Assembly (NCBI GenBank): GCA_948474755.1
Contig: CAOLHI010001672.1
Span: 62,001-126,000 of the forward strand
DNA: 64,000 nt
Direction of reading: 5' to 3'
Source of the DNA: Ctenosaura bakeri
Taxonomy: Eukaryota; Chordata; Lepidosauria; Squamata; Iguanidae
This document shows, piece by piece, positions 47,586 through 58,499 of this stretch (position 1 is its first letter; every line of letters starts with the position of its first letter). Below the pieces are notes generated by a model. That model ran no database searches. It was not told the DNA's origin and saw nothing but the letters and a program-made list of their open reading frames with translations. A program made the translations under genes and the position numbers.

Positions 47586-50500
47586 ATGGAATGGGAACCC
47601 GTAGCTCCAGAATGCAACCTGAATGGCAACTGGCACTATCAGTTCCGAATCCTCCTCCTGGGAGATTCCACAGTGGGCAAGACATCTCTGCTGAGGCGCT
47701 ACACTGAAAGATGCTTTGTCCCATCCCCGTGCCCCACTGTGGGAGTGGAGTTCTACAGCAAGGTGATGGAGCTACCACCAGGAATCAAGGTGAAGCTGCA
47801 GCTTTGGGACACAGCTGGCCAAGAAAGGTTCAGGTGAGAAGGGACCCCCTACAGTAGTAAAAAAGGCCAAAAAGAAAAAAAGCAGGCACTGCTTACAATA
47901 GAATCTTAAGTTTTCCTCTTTTCCAAACCCCTTTTAGAGATTTGCCCTGAATCCTACTCCCCTCCACTTTGGAACTGAAAGAAATTTGTACTGAATCGCT
48001 ACCTGTCTAGCTAAGATTGCTCAGGATCACTATTACCTGTTCACTCCTTGTAATTTCAGCCAGTGTTTAGAAAAATAGCCCTGGAGGAGCTAGAGATTCC
48101 TAGAGAGAGCATATTTCTTCCATGGCAGGGGCAAATAGAGTAAGATTTTTAAAAACGAAATAGCCTGCAAATAATCAAATCTGTCACTGTTGAACCCACA
48201 AAAGTGTCTGGAAGAAAATGGAATCCTCTGTTCTTGCAGACCCTTTGAGTAGTAGTGAAATTCCTTTCTCCAGTGGTATATCCTGCCCTAGCTGAACATG
48301 TTTATTCATGGCATTCTCCAGTACAAATGAAAATTGGGGCAGAGATTACTTTTGGGCATTAAGAGCAAGTGAGGTGGATGAGTCACAGCAGCTTAACTTT
48401 ACAGACCTCCAAGGTTTGTTTTCTTCTTTAAACTGATGTGTTTAAAAACATTTTTTTAGTTCAAATGTTTTGTTAAGATAATATTTATGTTCTAACATAA
48501 TAACCTTTTTTTGCATGTTTTTACCTGTACTTGTTTTTACTATGTTTGTTTTAATTTTATTGTGAGCTTCATACGATCCCATTTTTGGAGGAAAGCATCT
48601 TAAAAGACCTCTTCGAGTGTGGGACACTCTAAATATGTTGGCTTCTAACACCCATTGTTTCTGACCACTGACCATGTTGGCTGAAGATGTTAGGGACTGT
48701 AATTCGGCATATCCAAAAGGCATATGTTGGGGCAGGCTCTATGATCTGTAACTAGTGATGCTTAAGCCCTGTAGCAGTCAATGGGACAAATAACTATAAG
48801 GACTAACTGAATCCCCATTCATTTCAGTGGGAAATTTGTACACCCTCCTTCTGTATTTCCTTATGCAGGTTGCAAAAACTTAATTAAATGACATACAACC
48901 ACTTTAGTAATAGTACAAATAAAATTGCCCAGTTCCAAAACTACAATGAAAAGCAGCAGCATTTTAAAAATGCACAACACAATACTTTAAAGGTATTTTA
49001 AGGTATCATTTGACATTTGCAAGTTTTAAAAAATTTTAAGCATTTTTGGCTCAGCTACTGGCATAGTACCCAGAATAGCAAGGATTTCCACTTCCTATTG
49101 ATTAGCAGAACAGCTGCAGAAAAAAAATATCCCCCCTTAAATTATGCTAATAAACTAAAGAAAGTTGGGCTAACTGGCCATGGACTTCTTGTAATGACAG
49201 TCCATGAGCTTTGTTCAGTCTGTTATTCAAACAAGCCACGGGGTTGTATTCATTGATTCTAAGTCCATATTAGGGCATTTTTAAAACCATCAGTAATATT
49301 TTTGCTGTGTAGAGAAAAAGTGCCCACTTGGGAAATGAGGGCCAGACAATGTAGACTATATCTTATCTTACTGATCTAATCATTGAGCCATCTGTACAAC
49401 CTCTTATTTTATGTGAACAATTACATTCCTATCAACTTTTCTTCAGAGACAGTATTGAGATAAGTTTTGGCTGATTATTTTCTGTTTGTATAGCTGTTAA
49501 ATGTGCAAGGGCCTTGTTAGAAGAATGACTCAGCTTCACATTATGGGACAGTCTGATTTGGGGAAAAAGACTGAAATAATCACATATTCTTTTCCTATCT
49601 ACTCATTTTGCTATGCCTTCCTGTTTCTCCTGTGTCAGTGTTCTAGATTGTGAGTTCCTTGGAGTATAGTCTGTTCCTCTGATTATTTGTAAAATACAAC
49701 TTACATAGCTGGTGAGCTTATAAGGATTGTCTGAACAAGAGCCACCAACCATTATGGTGTGATCTTTACAGCTTCTATCAGTGCAAGCTTAATGTTATAA
49801 TAAAATTGTTCTTTTGAATTAGTTACCTATTTCTTGGAAATTAACAAATGGCTAATGGCAATAGATTTTTCGCATCCTTTTGACTGCTAAAAGGTTGACA
49901 CTTCCTTACTGGAACGATAACTTTTTTCCACCTGTGATCCAATGGACAGATCTAACAAGGCTTGCAATACTTGAAAGAATGATTTATAGATGAAATTCTA
50001 TACATTATAGAAACTTGTGACTCATTTTTATGTACAGATCCTGCATCTGCTAGAAGTTTTTTGGGGAGCAGGGAGGCAGGGTGTGTGTTTGTATTGGTGA
50101 GGAAAAAAGGCCAGTAGGGCTCCTGGCAGAGATGGGACATCAGGAAAGCTAGACCTGTTTCAACACAAACATACACACATACACAAACACAGAGCAGTGG
50201 CGGTGGTGGCTGAACTGTTTACTATGTAAATCTTCTGGGGAGAAGCAAGAGGGATCGAACCTTGTATGAGGGAGAGAATACAAAGTTGCTATGAATATAA
50301 TTGTTGAAAAATAAAAATAAATAGCTAGTTCTTCTTCGTGGTCTCTGTGCCTTCATACACTAGGAGCTTTAGCGCCTGCGCGGTAGCGTTCGGAAACTTC
50401 TAGAGCTCGTTCGCTTGGCGGGAACCCCTCCCCCACGCCGGTACTTCGCATGCTCCTCCCGCCGAGCAACGGTCTCTCCTCAGTTCTTTCTTGTCCGCCG

Positions 50501-53500
50501 TCGCGTATGGAAGGTTCTTTGGCTTGTTCCTTGATTTTCTTGCTTGGCTTTACTGTCTTCACGGTTTTCGGACTATTTTCGGACTGTTTTCTGACCTCTC
50601 TCTCGGACTTCCCCTCGGACTTGGTGTTTTTGGACTTTTCTCTCGTTTCGGCGTTCGTCTTATGTCCGCGCTGTTCAAGAAGTGCGTGTCCTGCGGGCGC
50701 AAAGTTGCCCTCAACGACGGCCATAGGGAGTGTCTCTTCTGCTTGGGTGAGTCCCATAACACTCGGACTTGCCCAATTTGTCGGGATTTTACTTTCCAGA
50801 CCCTCCGTAACAGGGCCTCAAGGCTGAAATCCTACTGCTGGGAACAGTCTTTGAAGGCGATTGACGAGACCTCCTCTTCCAAGATGGCCGACAAGAAGAC
50901 GACCACGCCATCGACGGTATCGGCGGCTGCTGTACCGTCCACCTCGTCGGTATTGGGCTCGGTACCGGCGAGAACGCCGATATCAGCGTTACCGAAGATC
51001 CCGAAGTTGTCGGCGGCTGCCAAGTCAGCGAAAGGATCCTCGACGGTGAGGAAGGCTGAGGCGCCTGCCAAGGAGACGCCTCCTAAGAAGCGCCCTGCTC
51101 CAGACGGAGACAAGGGCAAAGAGAAGGAAAAGAAGAAGAAGAGGAAGGAGAAGAAACGCTCCCCAGCTGGGACGTTCACTCTCCCACTCCTCCTCCAACT
51201 CTGGAGCCTTCCAAAGGGCGAGGCGAGCCCATCGATCTCTCGGACGATGAGATCGAGGACGTTCTCCAACAACGCCCGGACTCGCCTGTGGCAGATCCTC
51301 CAACCCTGGTGGAGGAGCACCACCGCCCTTCGAGCCGTCGCAGGCCGGCTGACCTGCAGCAGAGAAAACCTCTGCTTCCCCGGAGCGGCGCTCCACTTCA
51401 GCTAGGTCTCGGTCCCGCTCTTCGGAGTGCCCGCTGGGCTCGCTGCCTCCTCGGGAGACAAGAGAGGAACATCCTCGCTCGTCTGCCTCCAGATATACCT
51501 CGGCATCCTACGTGGCCAGGTACGCGAGGGAGTCTGAGTGGAGAGAGCGCCCGGCTTCTTACCGGTCACATTCTCCATCGTACCGGGATCGGTACCACCG
51601 TGACCCGAGACGCTGGGAGACCTTCCGGAGGTCCCAGTCACCTCATCGGCAGTGCGACTCTCGCTCCCGCTCACCTGAGAGAGAGGCACCACGGTACCGT
51701 CGGCACCGAAGCCGCTCGCTGTCTGACTACCGCTCCTTCAGCCGCTCTCCCTTGCCTCGATACCATAGGGCAAGAGAGCCATCACCCCGGTACCGAGCGG
51801 TATCGCCGCCTCCCAGGGTTATGGCTACGGCTACGCGCCCTGTGGAATCAGTGGTGACCGGGCAGGCTACGACCACCACGGCCTGTCAGACTACGCCTGT
51901 CACCACCGAGAAGGTGAAGTCGGTTGTGGCCCAACCGAAGCGGGACAATACCACCATCGCCGTTTCGGCTGTGGAAAAGCCCAAAAGGCTCAACCGACAA
52001 CTGAGGTGAAGGAGCCAGAGACGGAGCAACGAGAGGGCTCACCTAGCTCCGAGTCCTACGACTCGAGCGTGGAGTCTGAGGTCTCTGATGTGGCCTCGCA
52101 GGAGTCTCCTCCTCTGGGATTCGGGGAGCCGATCCCAGATTCAGCTCCAGAGGACGTCCACCAGTTCTCTGCCATGCTGCTCCGAATGGCCACTACCCTC
52201 GGCCTCAAGATCGCCGAGGCAGAGCCTGAGGATGACGACCCGGTCTTCTCCCTCTTTGAAGGGAGACAACCTGCCACCGCCCCACTGCCTCTTCCGGATT
52301 GCGAAGGTTGTTAAGTCCGTGTGGGACAGGCCGGCCTCGGCGCAGCCGATACCGCAGCGGTTGGAGCACCTCTACAGGGTGCAGAAGGATAACGCGAGTT
52401 ATCTCTTCAATCACCCGGCGCCGAACTCTGTGGTGGTCGAATCGGCGCAGACAAAGGGCACCGGGAGACAGCACACTACTCTGCCAGACAAAGAGGGCAG
52501 AAAGTTAGACGCCTACGCAAGGAGGTTCTACTCCGCCGCCTCCCTGCACATTAGGCTATCTAACACTCAGGCTTGCCTCGCGGCTTACCTGAAGAAGGTC
52601 CTCGACCGCCTTCAGCCGGCGCTAGAGACGTACCGGATGACATCCGTCAGGCCACCTTGGTCATCTTTAATGAGGCCGTAGCCATCGCCCGGCAGCAAGT
52701 TGTCTCCTCTCGGCATGCGGTGGAAATCGCCTCTCGAGTCATGGCAGGATCCATCGGCTTGCGCCGCCATGCATGGTTGCGGCTGGCCGACATCCAGGAG
52801 GACACTCGAAGGAGAATCAAAGACCTTCCCTTCGATGGCGAGGGCCTCTTCAACTCCACCACCGACCAAGCGTTGGACAACTAGTTAAGGCGTGGTTGAC
52901 CGCCAAAAGATCGGGCTCCAGCCGGCCACGCAAGCCCGCAGGCCTTCCTCCTTCCGCCAGTCCTGGCGACGGTCGTTGACCTCGTCCTTCCAGAGGTCGG
53001 CCCAGTCGGGCCAGTCGAGGCCGTCCTCTGGCTCGTCGGCCAGACGTCCTTTCAGGCGCCGTCCCGCTTCTTCCAAGAAGTCCTCCTCGGACGCGAAGTC
53101 CAGATTTTGACCTGTCTTGCGGGACTCCCCAACATCCTCTCTTCAGCCTCCCATCAGCCCTCGGAGACCGACCGACCCTGACTCGACATCTATCGGAGTG
53201 GCAGTATGTCACTACGGACTCTTGGGTACTTTCCATCGTCCGTCTTGGCTACGCCATCGAGTTTCAAGATATTCCGCCTCGAGGCATCTACTACTCCACT
53301 CCGTCGAGCCCGGCCCTCCTGGAGGAGATCCAGTCCCTCCTCCAAAAAGGAGCGATCGAGCAGCTCCCGTCAGAAGCCAAGACCACCGGCTTCTTTTCCG
53401 GTACTTCACGGTACCGAGGGCCGACGGGACCCTCCGACCGATCCTCGACCTCAGAGGGGTGAACTACTACATCCGCCCCAAGAGGTTCAAGATGGTCAAG

Positions 53501-56500
53501 ATACCATCGATACTGCCCTTCCTCCATCGAGGGGACTGGTTCGCCTCCATTGATCTCTGAGACGCCTACTTCCACATCGCCATTCGCCCGCAGCACAGAC
53601 GGTACCTCCGCTTCGCAGTCGACGACACCTGCTTCCAGTACAAGGTGCTGCCGTTCGGCCTCTCGACTGCCCCAAGGGTCTTCACCAAATGCATGGCCCT
53701 GGTTGTAGCCTTCCTGCGGACGAAGGGCACTTCCATCTACCCTTACCTCGACGATTGGCTGTTGGTGGCGTCCTGCAAACAGAGACTTTACGACGTCCAC
53801 ATGACGTTGTCGCTCCTCACCCGCCTTGGACTCCAAGTCAATCCGAAGAAGTCCCACCTCGAGCCGGCGAGGACGTTGGACTTCATCGGCGCTACTCTCG
53901 ACTCCATCTCCGCCAGGGCGTACCTGCCAGAGACTCGGGCTCAAACCCTGATCCGGGCCGCTGCTCACACCTACACGGCCCTGACGTTGTCTGCGAGAAG
54001 CGTCCAGCAGCTCCTGGGCTACATGGCCGCGACTACCGCGGTGACCTATCTCGCCAGACTGAGGGCAAGACCTCTCCAACACTGGTTCGTCCGCATATTC
54101 AACCCCCTGCGAGATGAACAGACCATCCGACTGCAACTGCCGGAGGACGTGCGCTCATCCCTCCGATGGTGGCAATCGCGAAACAATCTGATGTCCTTCC
54201 AACAGCCAACACCGAAGGTGACGGTAACGACCGACGCCTCCCTTTATGGTTGGGGTGCCCACTGCGGCAATCTAAAAGTCCGCGACAGATGGACCGACGA
54301 CGAGACCGCTCTCCATATCAACGCGCTAGAGCTGCTCGCAGTCTCGAAGGCACTACGAGCGTTCCGCCACGTCGTTGCGGGCCGCACAGTCCTGGTCCTG
54401 ACGGACAACACCACTGCCGTCTGTTACATCAACAGACAAGGAGGGACTCATTCCACAACCCTGCTCAACATCGCCCTCGCTCTCTGGGACTGGTGCATTT
54501 GCCTGCACACGCATCCCGTGGCTGTTCACCTGGCCAGGCAGGAGAACACCACAGCAGACGCCCTCAGCAGGGACACCTCATCCCATCACGAATGGTCTCT
54601 CTCCGGAGAGGCGTTCAGACTGATTCGAGACCGCTGAGGCGAACCGTCGATCGACCTCTTCGCGACCAGGGAAAACGCGAAGTGCCGCCGATTCTGTTCG
54701 AGAGCGGGCCACGATCGTGCTTCCATCAGGGACGCTTTCCAGCTTCCATGGACCGGGGAACTCCTCTACGCGTTCCCGCCGTTCCCGCTGCTCGGTCGGA
54801 CGATATCGAAGATCCTCGCCGACCGAGCCGACGCGATCCTGGTAGCCCCGTACTGGCCAAGGCAGAACTGGTTCACACCCCTGCTACGAGCTGCACGAGG
54901 CGACCTGCTCCGGCTACCACCGACGCCGGGCTTGCTCTCCCACTCCAGCGGCCGAGTCCTCCAACCGGACCTGCCACGCCTGGCCCTCCATGCCTGGAGG
55001 ATATCGCACTAACGATCCCATGCTCGGTACCGTCCTCGTCGCGGCCAGGCAGGAATCCACCCGTCGCAACTACCAATACAAGTGGCGACGCTTCCTGACC
55101 TTCGCTAATGACAGGAGTGAGCCGGTATCGCCTGTGGGACTCTCTACCGTCCTGCACTTCCTCCTCCACCTCCGGCAACAGGGCCTGGTGTTTCCATCTC
55201 TAAAAGTTTACCTCTCTGCGATCGTGGCATGCCAGCCGCCACGATCTGTGGCATCGGCCTTCTTCAGGAACGATACCGTTAAGTGGTTCCTGAAGGGACT
55301 TCAACACCTTTACCCGCCGGTATCGCCGCCGCTACCGCCGTGGTCCCTCTCGTTGGTGCTGTCGCAGCTGATGAAGCCGCCCTTCGAGCCGATGGCGACC
55401 TCGGATGACAGACTCTTAACCTTGAAAACCACCTTCCTGGTAGCAGTGACCTCAGCAAGGCGAGCGGGTGAGATCACAGCTCTTCGATCCGATGAGCCCT
55501 TCCTGGTCTTCCACAGAGACAAGGTGGTCCTGAGACCTGACATCTCGTTCCTGCCTAAGGTGGTGTCCAGTTTCCATCTCAACCAGGACATCATCCTGCC
55601 TGCTTTCTTCCCGAACCACGACACCGTTGGAGCGGTCCCTTCACTCCCTGGACGTGCGTCGGGCCCTGGCGTTTACAACGATAGGACTGCTTCCTTCCGA
55701 CAGACGCCGCATCTCTTCGTTATGGGCGACGTCGGAAGGGCCACAAGGTGTCCACCCAGCGCTTCTCCAAGTGGGTGGTACAGACTATACAGCTGGCGTA
55801 CGAGCTCGCAAGGAAGCCTCTGCCAGCCCTGCTTCGAGCCCACTCCACCAGAGCTGTGGCTACTTCTGCGGCCCTCCTGCGAGGAGTCGACCTGCACGAA
55901 CTCTACCGTGTGGCGACCTGGTCCCAACCATCAACCTTCGTTCGCCACTACAGGCTCGACTGCCGGTCGCGCAGAGATGCTCGGTTCGGACGTGAGGTGC
56001 TGGCTTCCGTGCTGTAGGACCTGACCCGCCATCCAACCGGTAAGCTACACAGTCTCCTAGTGTATGAAGGCACAGAGACCACGAAGAAGAAGAACAGGTT
56101 GCTTACCTGTAACTGTGGTTCTTCGAGTGGTCATCTGTGCCATCATACACACCCGCCCTTTCCTCCCCTCTTTCTCAGGTCCCTGTAGGTTCTACGGCGG
56201 ACGACAGAACTGAGGAGAGACCGTTGCTCGGCGGGAGGAGCATGCGCAGTACCGGCGTGGGGGAGGGGTTCCCGCCAAGCGAACGAGCTCTAGAAGTTTC
56301 CGAATGCTACCGCGCAGGCGCTAAAGCTCCTAGTGTATGATGGCACAGATGACCACTCGAAGAACCACAGTTACAGGTAAGCAACCTGTTCTTCTTTCTT
56401 AATTGAAAAAAAAAGAAAGAAAGAAACTTGTGAGTAATGTAATTACTTCCTCCTTTTGTGTTTGTATTTACCTGCTTTTATTACACTGGAACAGTATTGT

Positions 56501-57450
56501 ATGTAACTGAGATCCCTTTGGAATGTAAATAAAATTAAATAAATAACAACACACATAAATTTTGTTAGTCTTTATGATGTCAAAGGACTCTTGGGGAAGT
56601 TCCTGAAGAGTGCACATCTGTCTTAGAGATCTCTCCTGTTTGGTTTAACTTGTACAACCCTAATAAGGCTATTTTCCTAAGCAAATACTATGCTGAATGA
56701 TTACGCTAAATAGTAACAGCATACAAAACTGAAAATAAGGATTCACTGCTTCTAAAAGAAAGGACTACAGTTGAAGAGAACTATAGCATGGAGAAACTAG
56801 CAGTCGCCAAACAGTGCTGGAAAAGACTCCTGGAAAGCCACTGCCATTCAAGGTAGATTAGAATAGCCACAAGTTTCCCCAAAAGAGGACACAGATTTGC
56901 CTAAAATTTTCATTTTCTAATTGTGAATTGGGTTGGGTTTTTTTCCTCAGGAATAAGATATTTGCAAACACTAATCTTGTTTGGTTTGATGGCTGAATCT
57001 ATTTTTGTTTGTTTTTTTGTTCCTAGGTGCATCACCAGGTCTTTCTACCGGAATGCAGTGGGTGTGCTTTTCATTTTTGATATGACCAACCGAAGGTCCT
57101 TTGAGAACATTTTTGAGTGGTACAATGAAGTGACCAATGTTATGGATAAAGTAATCTTCCTCCTGGTCGGCCACAAGTGTGACCTTCAATCAATGAACAG
57201 AGTCACCACTGAGGAAGCAGAAGGGCTGGCAACTTCTTTGGGAACACACTTCATTGAAACATCAGCCAAGGACAACATCAATGTAGATTTAGCTTTTGAG
57301 ACTATAGCCAAGGCTATCTATGAGGCTCTGAGAAACAAGGAAATTGATTTGCAAGAAGGATGGGATGGTGTGAAAGTCATTAATAAGAGGAAAACTTGCA
57401 GTCTGCAGAGAAAGAAGCAGCCACCATCAGAAGGAAAATGCCACTGTTGA
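47586..57450 (+). CDS. RAB42: RAB42: Ras-related small GTPase, two coding exons
   Basis: A Rab-family GTPase of membrane traffic. Exons are 47586-47833 and 57027-57450, joined through an AGG (Arg) codon split by a GT-AG intron, giving 223 residues. The ATG chosen at 47586 is the first before the conserved core. The G1 loop is GDSTVGKT, the switch II motif is WDTAGQERFR with the catalytic Gln, and G5 is ETSAK. The G4 motif is atypical, GHKCD rather than the usual NKxD; human RAB42 has GHKSD as I recall. The C-terminus ends CHC, a double-cysteine geranylgeranylation signal. Family blocks FYRNAVGVLFIFDMTNR and VIFLLVGHK agree. The 9.2-kb intron holds a complete DIRS element in the same orientation. 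Confidence 0.95.
47834..50328. other. RAB42 intron, left part, unassigned
   Basis: AT-rich intronic DNA without recognisable genes. A MITE-like fragment may lie near 48640-48740 (TAGGGACTGTAATTCGGCAT). Confidence 0.4.
50331..50502 (+). repeat. Left inverted terminal repeat of the DIRS element
   Basis: CTTCTTCGTGGTCTCTGTGC opens the element. From CATACACTAGGAGC inward it is almost exactly the reverse complement of the right repeat, to about TGTCCGCCG. Only the outermost 30-odd bases differ between the two sides. Confidence 0.9.
50662..52884 (+). pseudogene. DIRS Gag-like protein region, frameshifted
   Basis: The first ATG with family-like sequence is 50662, starting MSALFKKCVSCGRK. Cysteines in CVSCG, CLFCLG and CPIC suggest a small zinc-binding region. 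A Lys-rich stretch (KEKKKKRKEKK) follows, then in another frame an Arg/Ser-rich region at 51512-51780 (RSRSPERE, RHRSRSLSDYRSFSR), an acidic segment (52006-52300), and a C-terminal part with LYRVQKDNASYLF and DIRQATLVIFNEA. The reading frame changes near 51170, 51500, 52000, 52310 and 52630, so no single product is possible. It ends at TAG 52882-52884. Function is inferred from position in DIRS elements. Confidence 0.7.
53117..55012 (+). pseudogene. DIRS reverse transcriptase-RNase H with a C-terminal extra domain
   Basis: RT blocks occur in order: YSTPSSPALLEEIQSLLQKG, then FTVPRADGTLRPILDLR, LPFGLSTAPRVF and the catalytic YLDDWLL (YxDD). RNase H follows with TTDASLYGWGAH, LELLAVSKAL and LTDNTTAVCYINRQ. 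After 54637 the frame continues with SIDLFATREN and APYWPRQNW to TAA at 55010-55012; this is the post-RNase H region that in DIRS has been compared with adenine methyltransferases. Lesions: a frameshift near 53399, TGA at 53558-53560 in the block before AYFHI, and TGA at 54635-54637. The start is uncertain, as the segment upstream of 53399 is in another frame. Confidence 0.85.
54990..56017 (+). pseudogene. DIRS tyrosine recombinase, frameshifted
   Basis: The ATG at 54990 overlaps the end of the RT-RNase H frame by 23 bases, an arrangement expected in DIRS. The N-terminal core-binding part includes ESTRRNYQYKW. The catalytic part has the first Arg in TSARRAGEITALR, the HxxR motif in RAHSTRAVA, and the nucleophile Tyr near the end in SQPSTFVRHYRLD. 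The frame shifts near 55628, again near 55676, and a third time near 55725, before the frame that runs to the stop at 56015-56017. The enzyme would insert circular element DNA; this copy cannot encode it. Confidence 0.85.
56050..56155 (+). repeat. DIRS internal complementary region
   Basis: The left half (CTAGTGTATGAAGGCACAGA to CCACGAAGAAGAA) is the reverse complement of the outer left end at 50331-50368. The right half (GAACAGGTTGCTTACCTGTA to GGTCATCTGTGCC) is the reverse complement of the outer right end at 56345-56395. The junction shares a GAA triplet. The region is thought to template the ends during circle formation. Confidence 0.88.
56193..56395 (-). repeat. Right inverted terminal repeat of the DIRS element
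   Basis: It runs from CGGCGGACGACAGAACTGAG to the outer end CAGGTAAGCAACCTGTTCTT and is longer than the left repeat by about 30 bases, as expected in DIRS. Confidence 0.88.
56396..57026. other. RAB42 intron, right part
   Basis: AT-rich, no recognised repeat. The acceptor for exon 2 is GTTTTTTTGTTCCTAG ending at 57026. Confidence 0.5.
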
Positions 57451-58470
57451 TCAAGTCAAGGGAACATTCAAATGAACAAGACTCTTCCATAGTCAGGTCC
57501 CTGAGAACACAAGTTGCAGAGGCCCTTAACAAACAGTTTCACTCTAATCGTATCAGAGAAGTATGATTTGCTTAGTTCTTGTATGAAGCCCAGAGATAGC
57601 TAGACAGCCACAGAAAGGATCCAAAATGGTCAGTGGTCTAAGTCATGGTTCTCAGCATTTGTCCTTCCAGATGTTTTGGGCTTACATGGGAACATAAGTT
57701 ACCTTATACTGTTTCATACCATTGATCCATCTATCTCAGTACTGTCAACTCTGACTGGCAGCAATGTCTATCAAGGGCTTCAAGCAGCATTCTCTCTCAG
57801 TCTTATTTGGAGATGCCCAGAGATCTCCTGTCTAAGTACTACGAAGGCCCAACCCTAATTAGCTTCTGAAATCAAATGAGATTCAGCGTGTTCAGCATGG
57901 CATGGTGTTGAAACTCTAGGAGGTATACTCTCAGAATTTCTGGTCACTGGCTATGCTGCCAGGGACTTTGGAGATTAGAAGCCAAGACAGCTGCAGGACC
58001 ATAGATTTAGATGTCACTGAAATGGAAGAAAGAAAGAATCTGAAGAAGTTTTAGTATTTTTTAAAGCAACTTTAAAAGCTAATCTGTTAACATAAATGGT
58101 CCACTAAAGTATACTTGAATATTTGGATCTCAGATGTAAGAAGAGATAATATTTCAGCTGTCTAGCAGAGGGGGGAAATGCCAAGTTTGTTTAGGAAAGA
58201 GTTGGGAAAGAAATAGAAAGAATATTGGTTTGCAATGCACAAAAGATGCAAGAGTGTTCAGATTTTTACCAATGGGGTATATTCTACTGTATCTGAGAAC
58301 AGCAAAAAACAAAATATTTTCTCCTTGAGAAGGAAGGCTGAAAATGCTGAAGGACTATCTGAATAGGAAAGATTTATCACTATTTCTTTTGTTTGCCGAG
58401 CTGTTCTGAAAACAATTCACAAGAAGCATCAATATATAAATTCTTGAAATAAAAGTTACAGGGATTAAGA
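57451..58470 (+). promoter_or_regulatory. RAB42: Probable RAB42 3' UTR
   Basis: The first AATAAA downstream of the stop is at 58448-58453, about 1 kb away. If used, the 3' UTR would include the 5S-derived SINE. An earlier non-canonical site cannot be excluded. Confidence 0.4.
57690..57912 (-). repeat. 5S rRNA-derived SINE (minus)
   Basis: Antisense 5S rRNA sequence is visible in order at 57815-57905: GATCTCCTGTCTAAGTACTA, GGCCCAACCCTAATTAGCTT, CTGAAATCAAATGAGATTCA and CGTGTTCAGCATGGCATGGT. It is preceded on the left by the antisense tail module of 21340-21430 (GATCCATCTATCTCAGTACT, CTGACTGGCAGCAATG). It lies just beyond the RAB42 stop, possibly in its 3' UTR. Confidence 0.75.
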
Positions 58471-58499
58471 AACTTGTTTTGAGTGTTGCTAGGGGAAAT

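Larger units (their letters stand above)
50329..56395 (+). mobile_element. DIRS-type tyrosine-recombinase retrotransposon, structurally complete
   Basis: A 6.07-kb element in the RAB42 intron. It has inverted terminal repeats (about 50331-50502 and 56193-56395), a Gag-like region, RT-RNase H with a downstream domain, and a tyrosine recombinase. Next to the right repeat is an internal complementary region (56050-56155) joining the complements of both outer ends. This is the classic DIRS design, where a circular intermediate is integrated by the recombinase without an LTR or integrase. It is GC-rich and CpG-rich, unlike the intron. Every coding region has lesions, so this copy is not autonomous. 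Confidence 0.92.
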
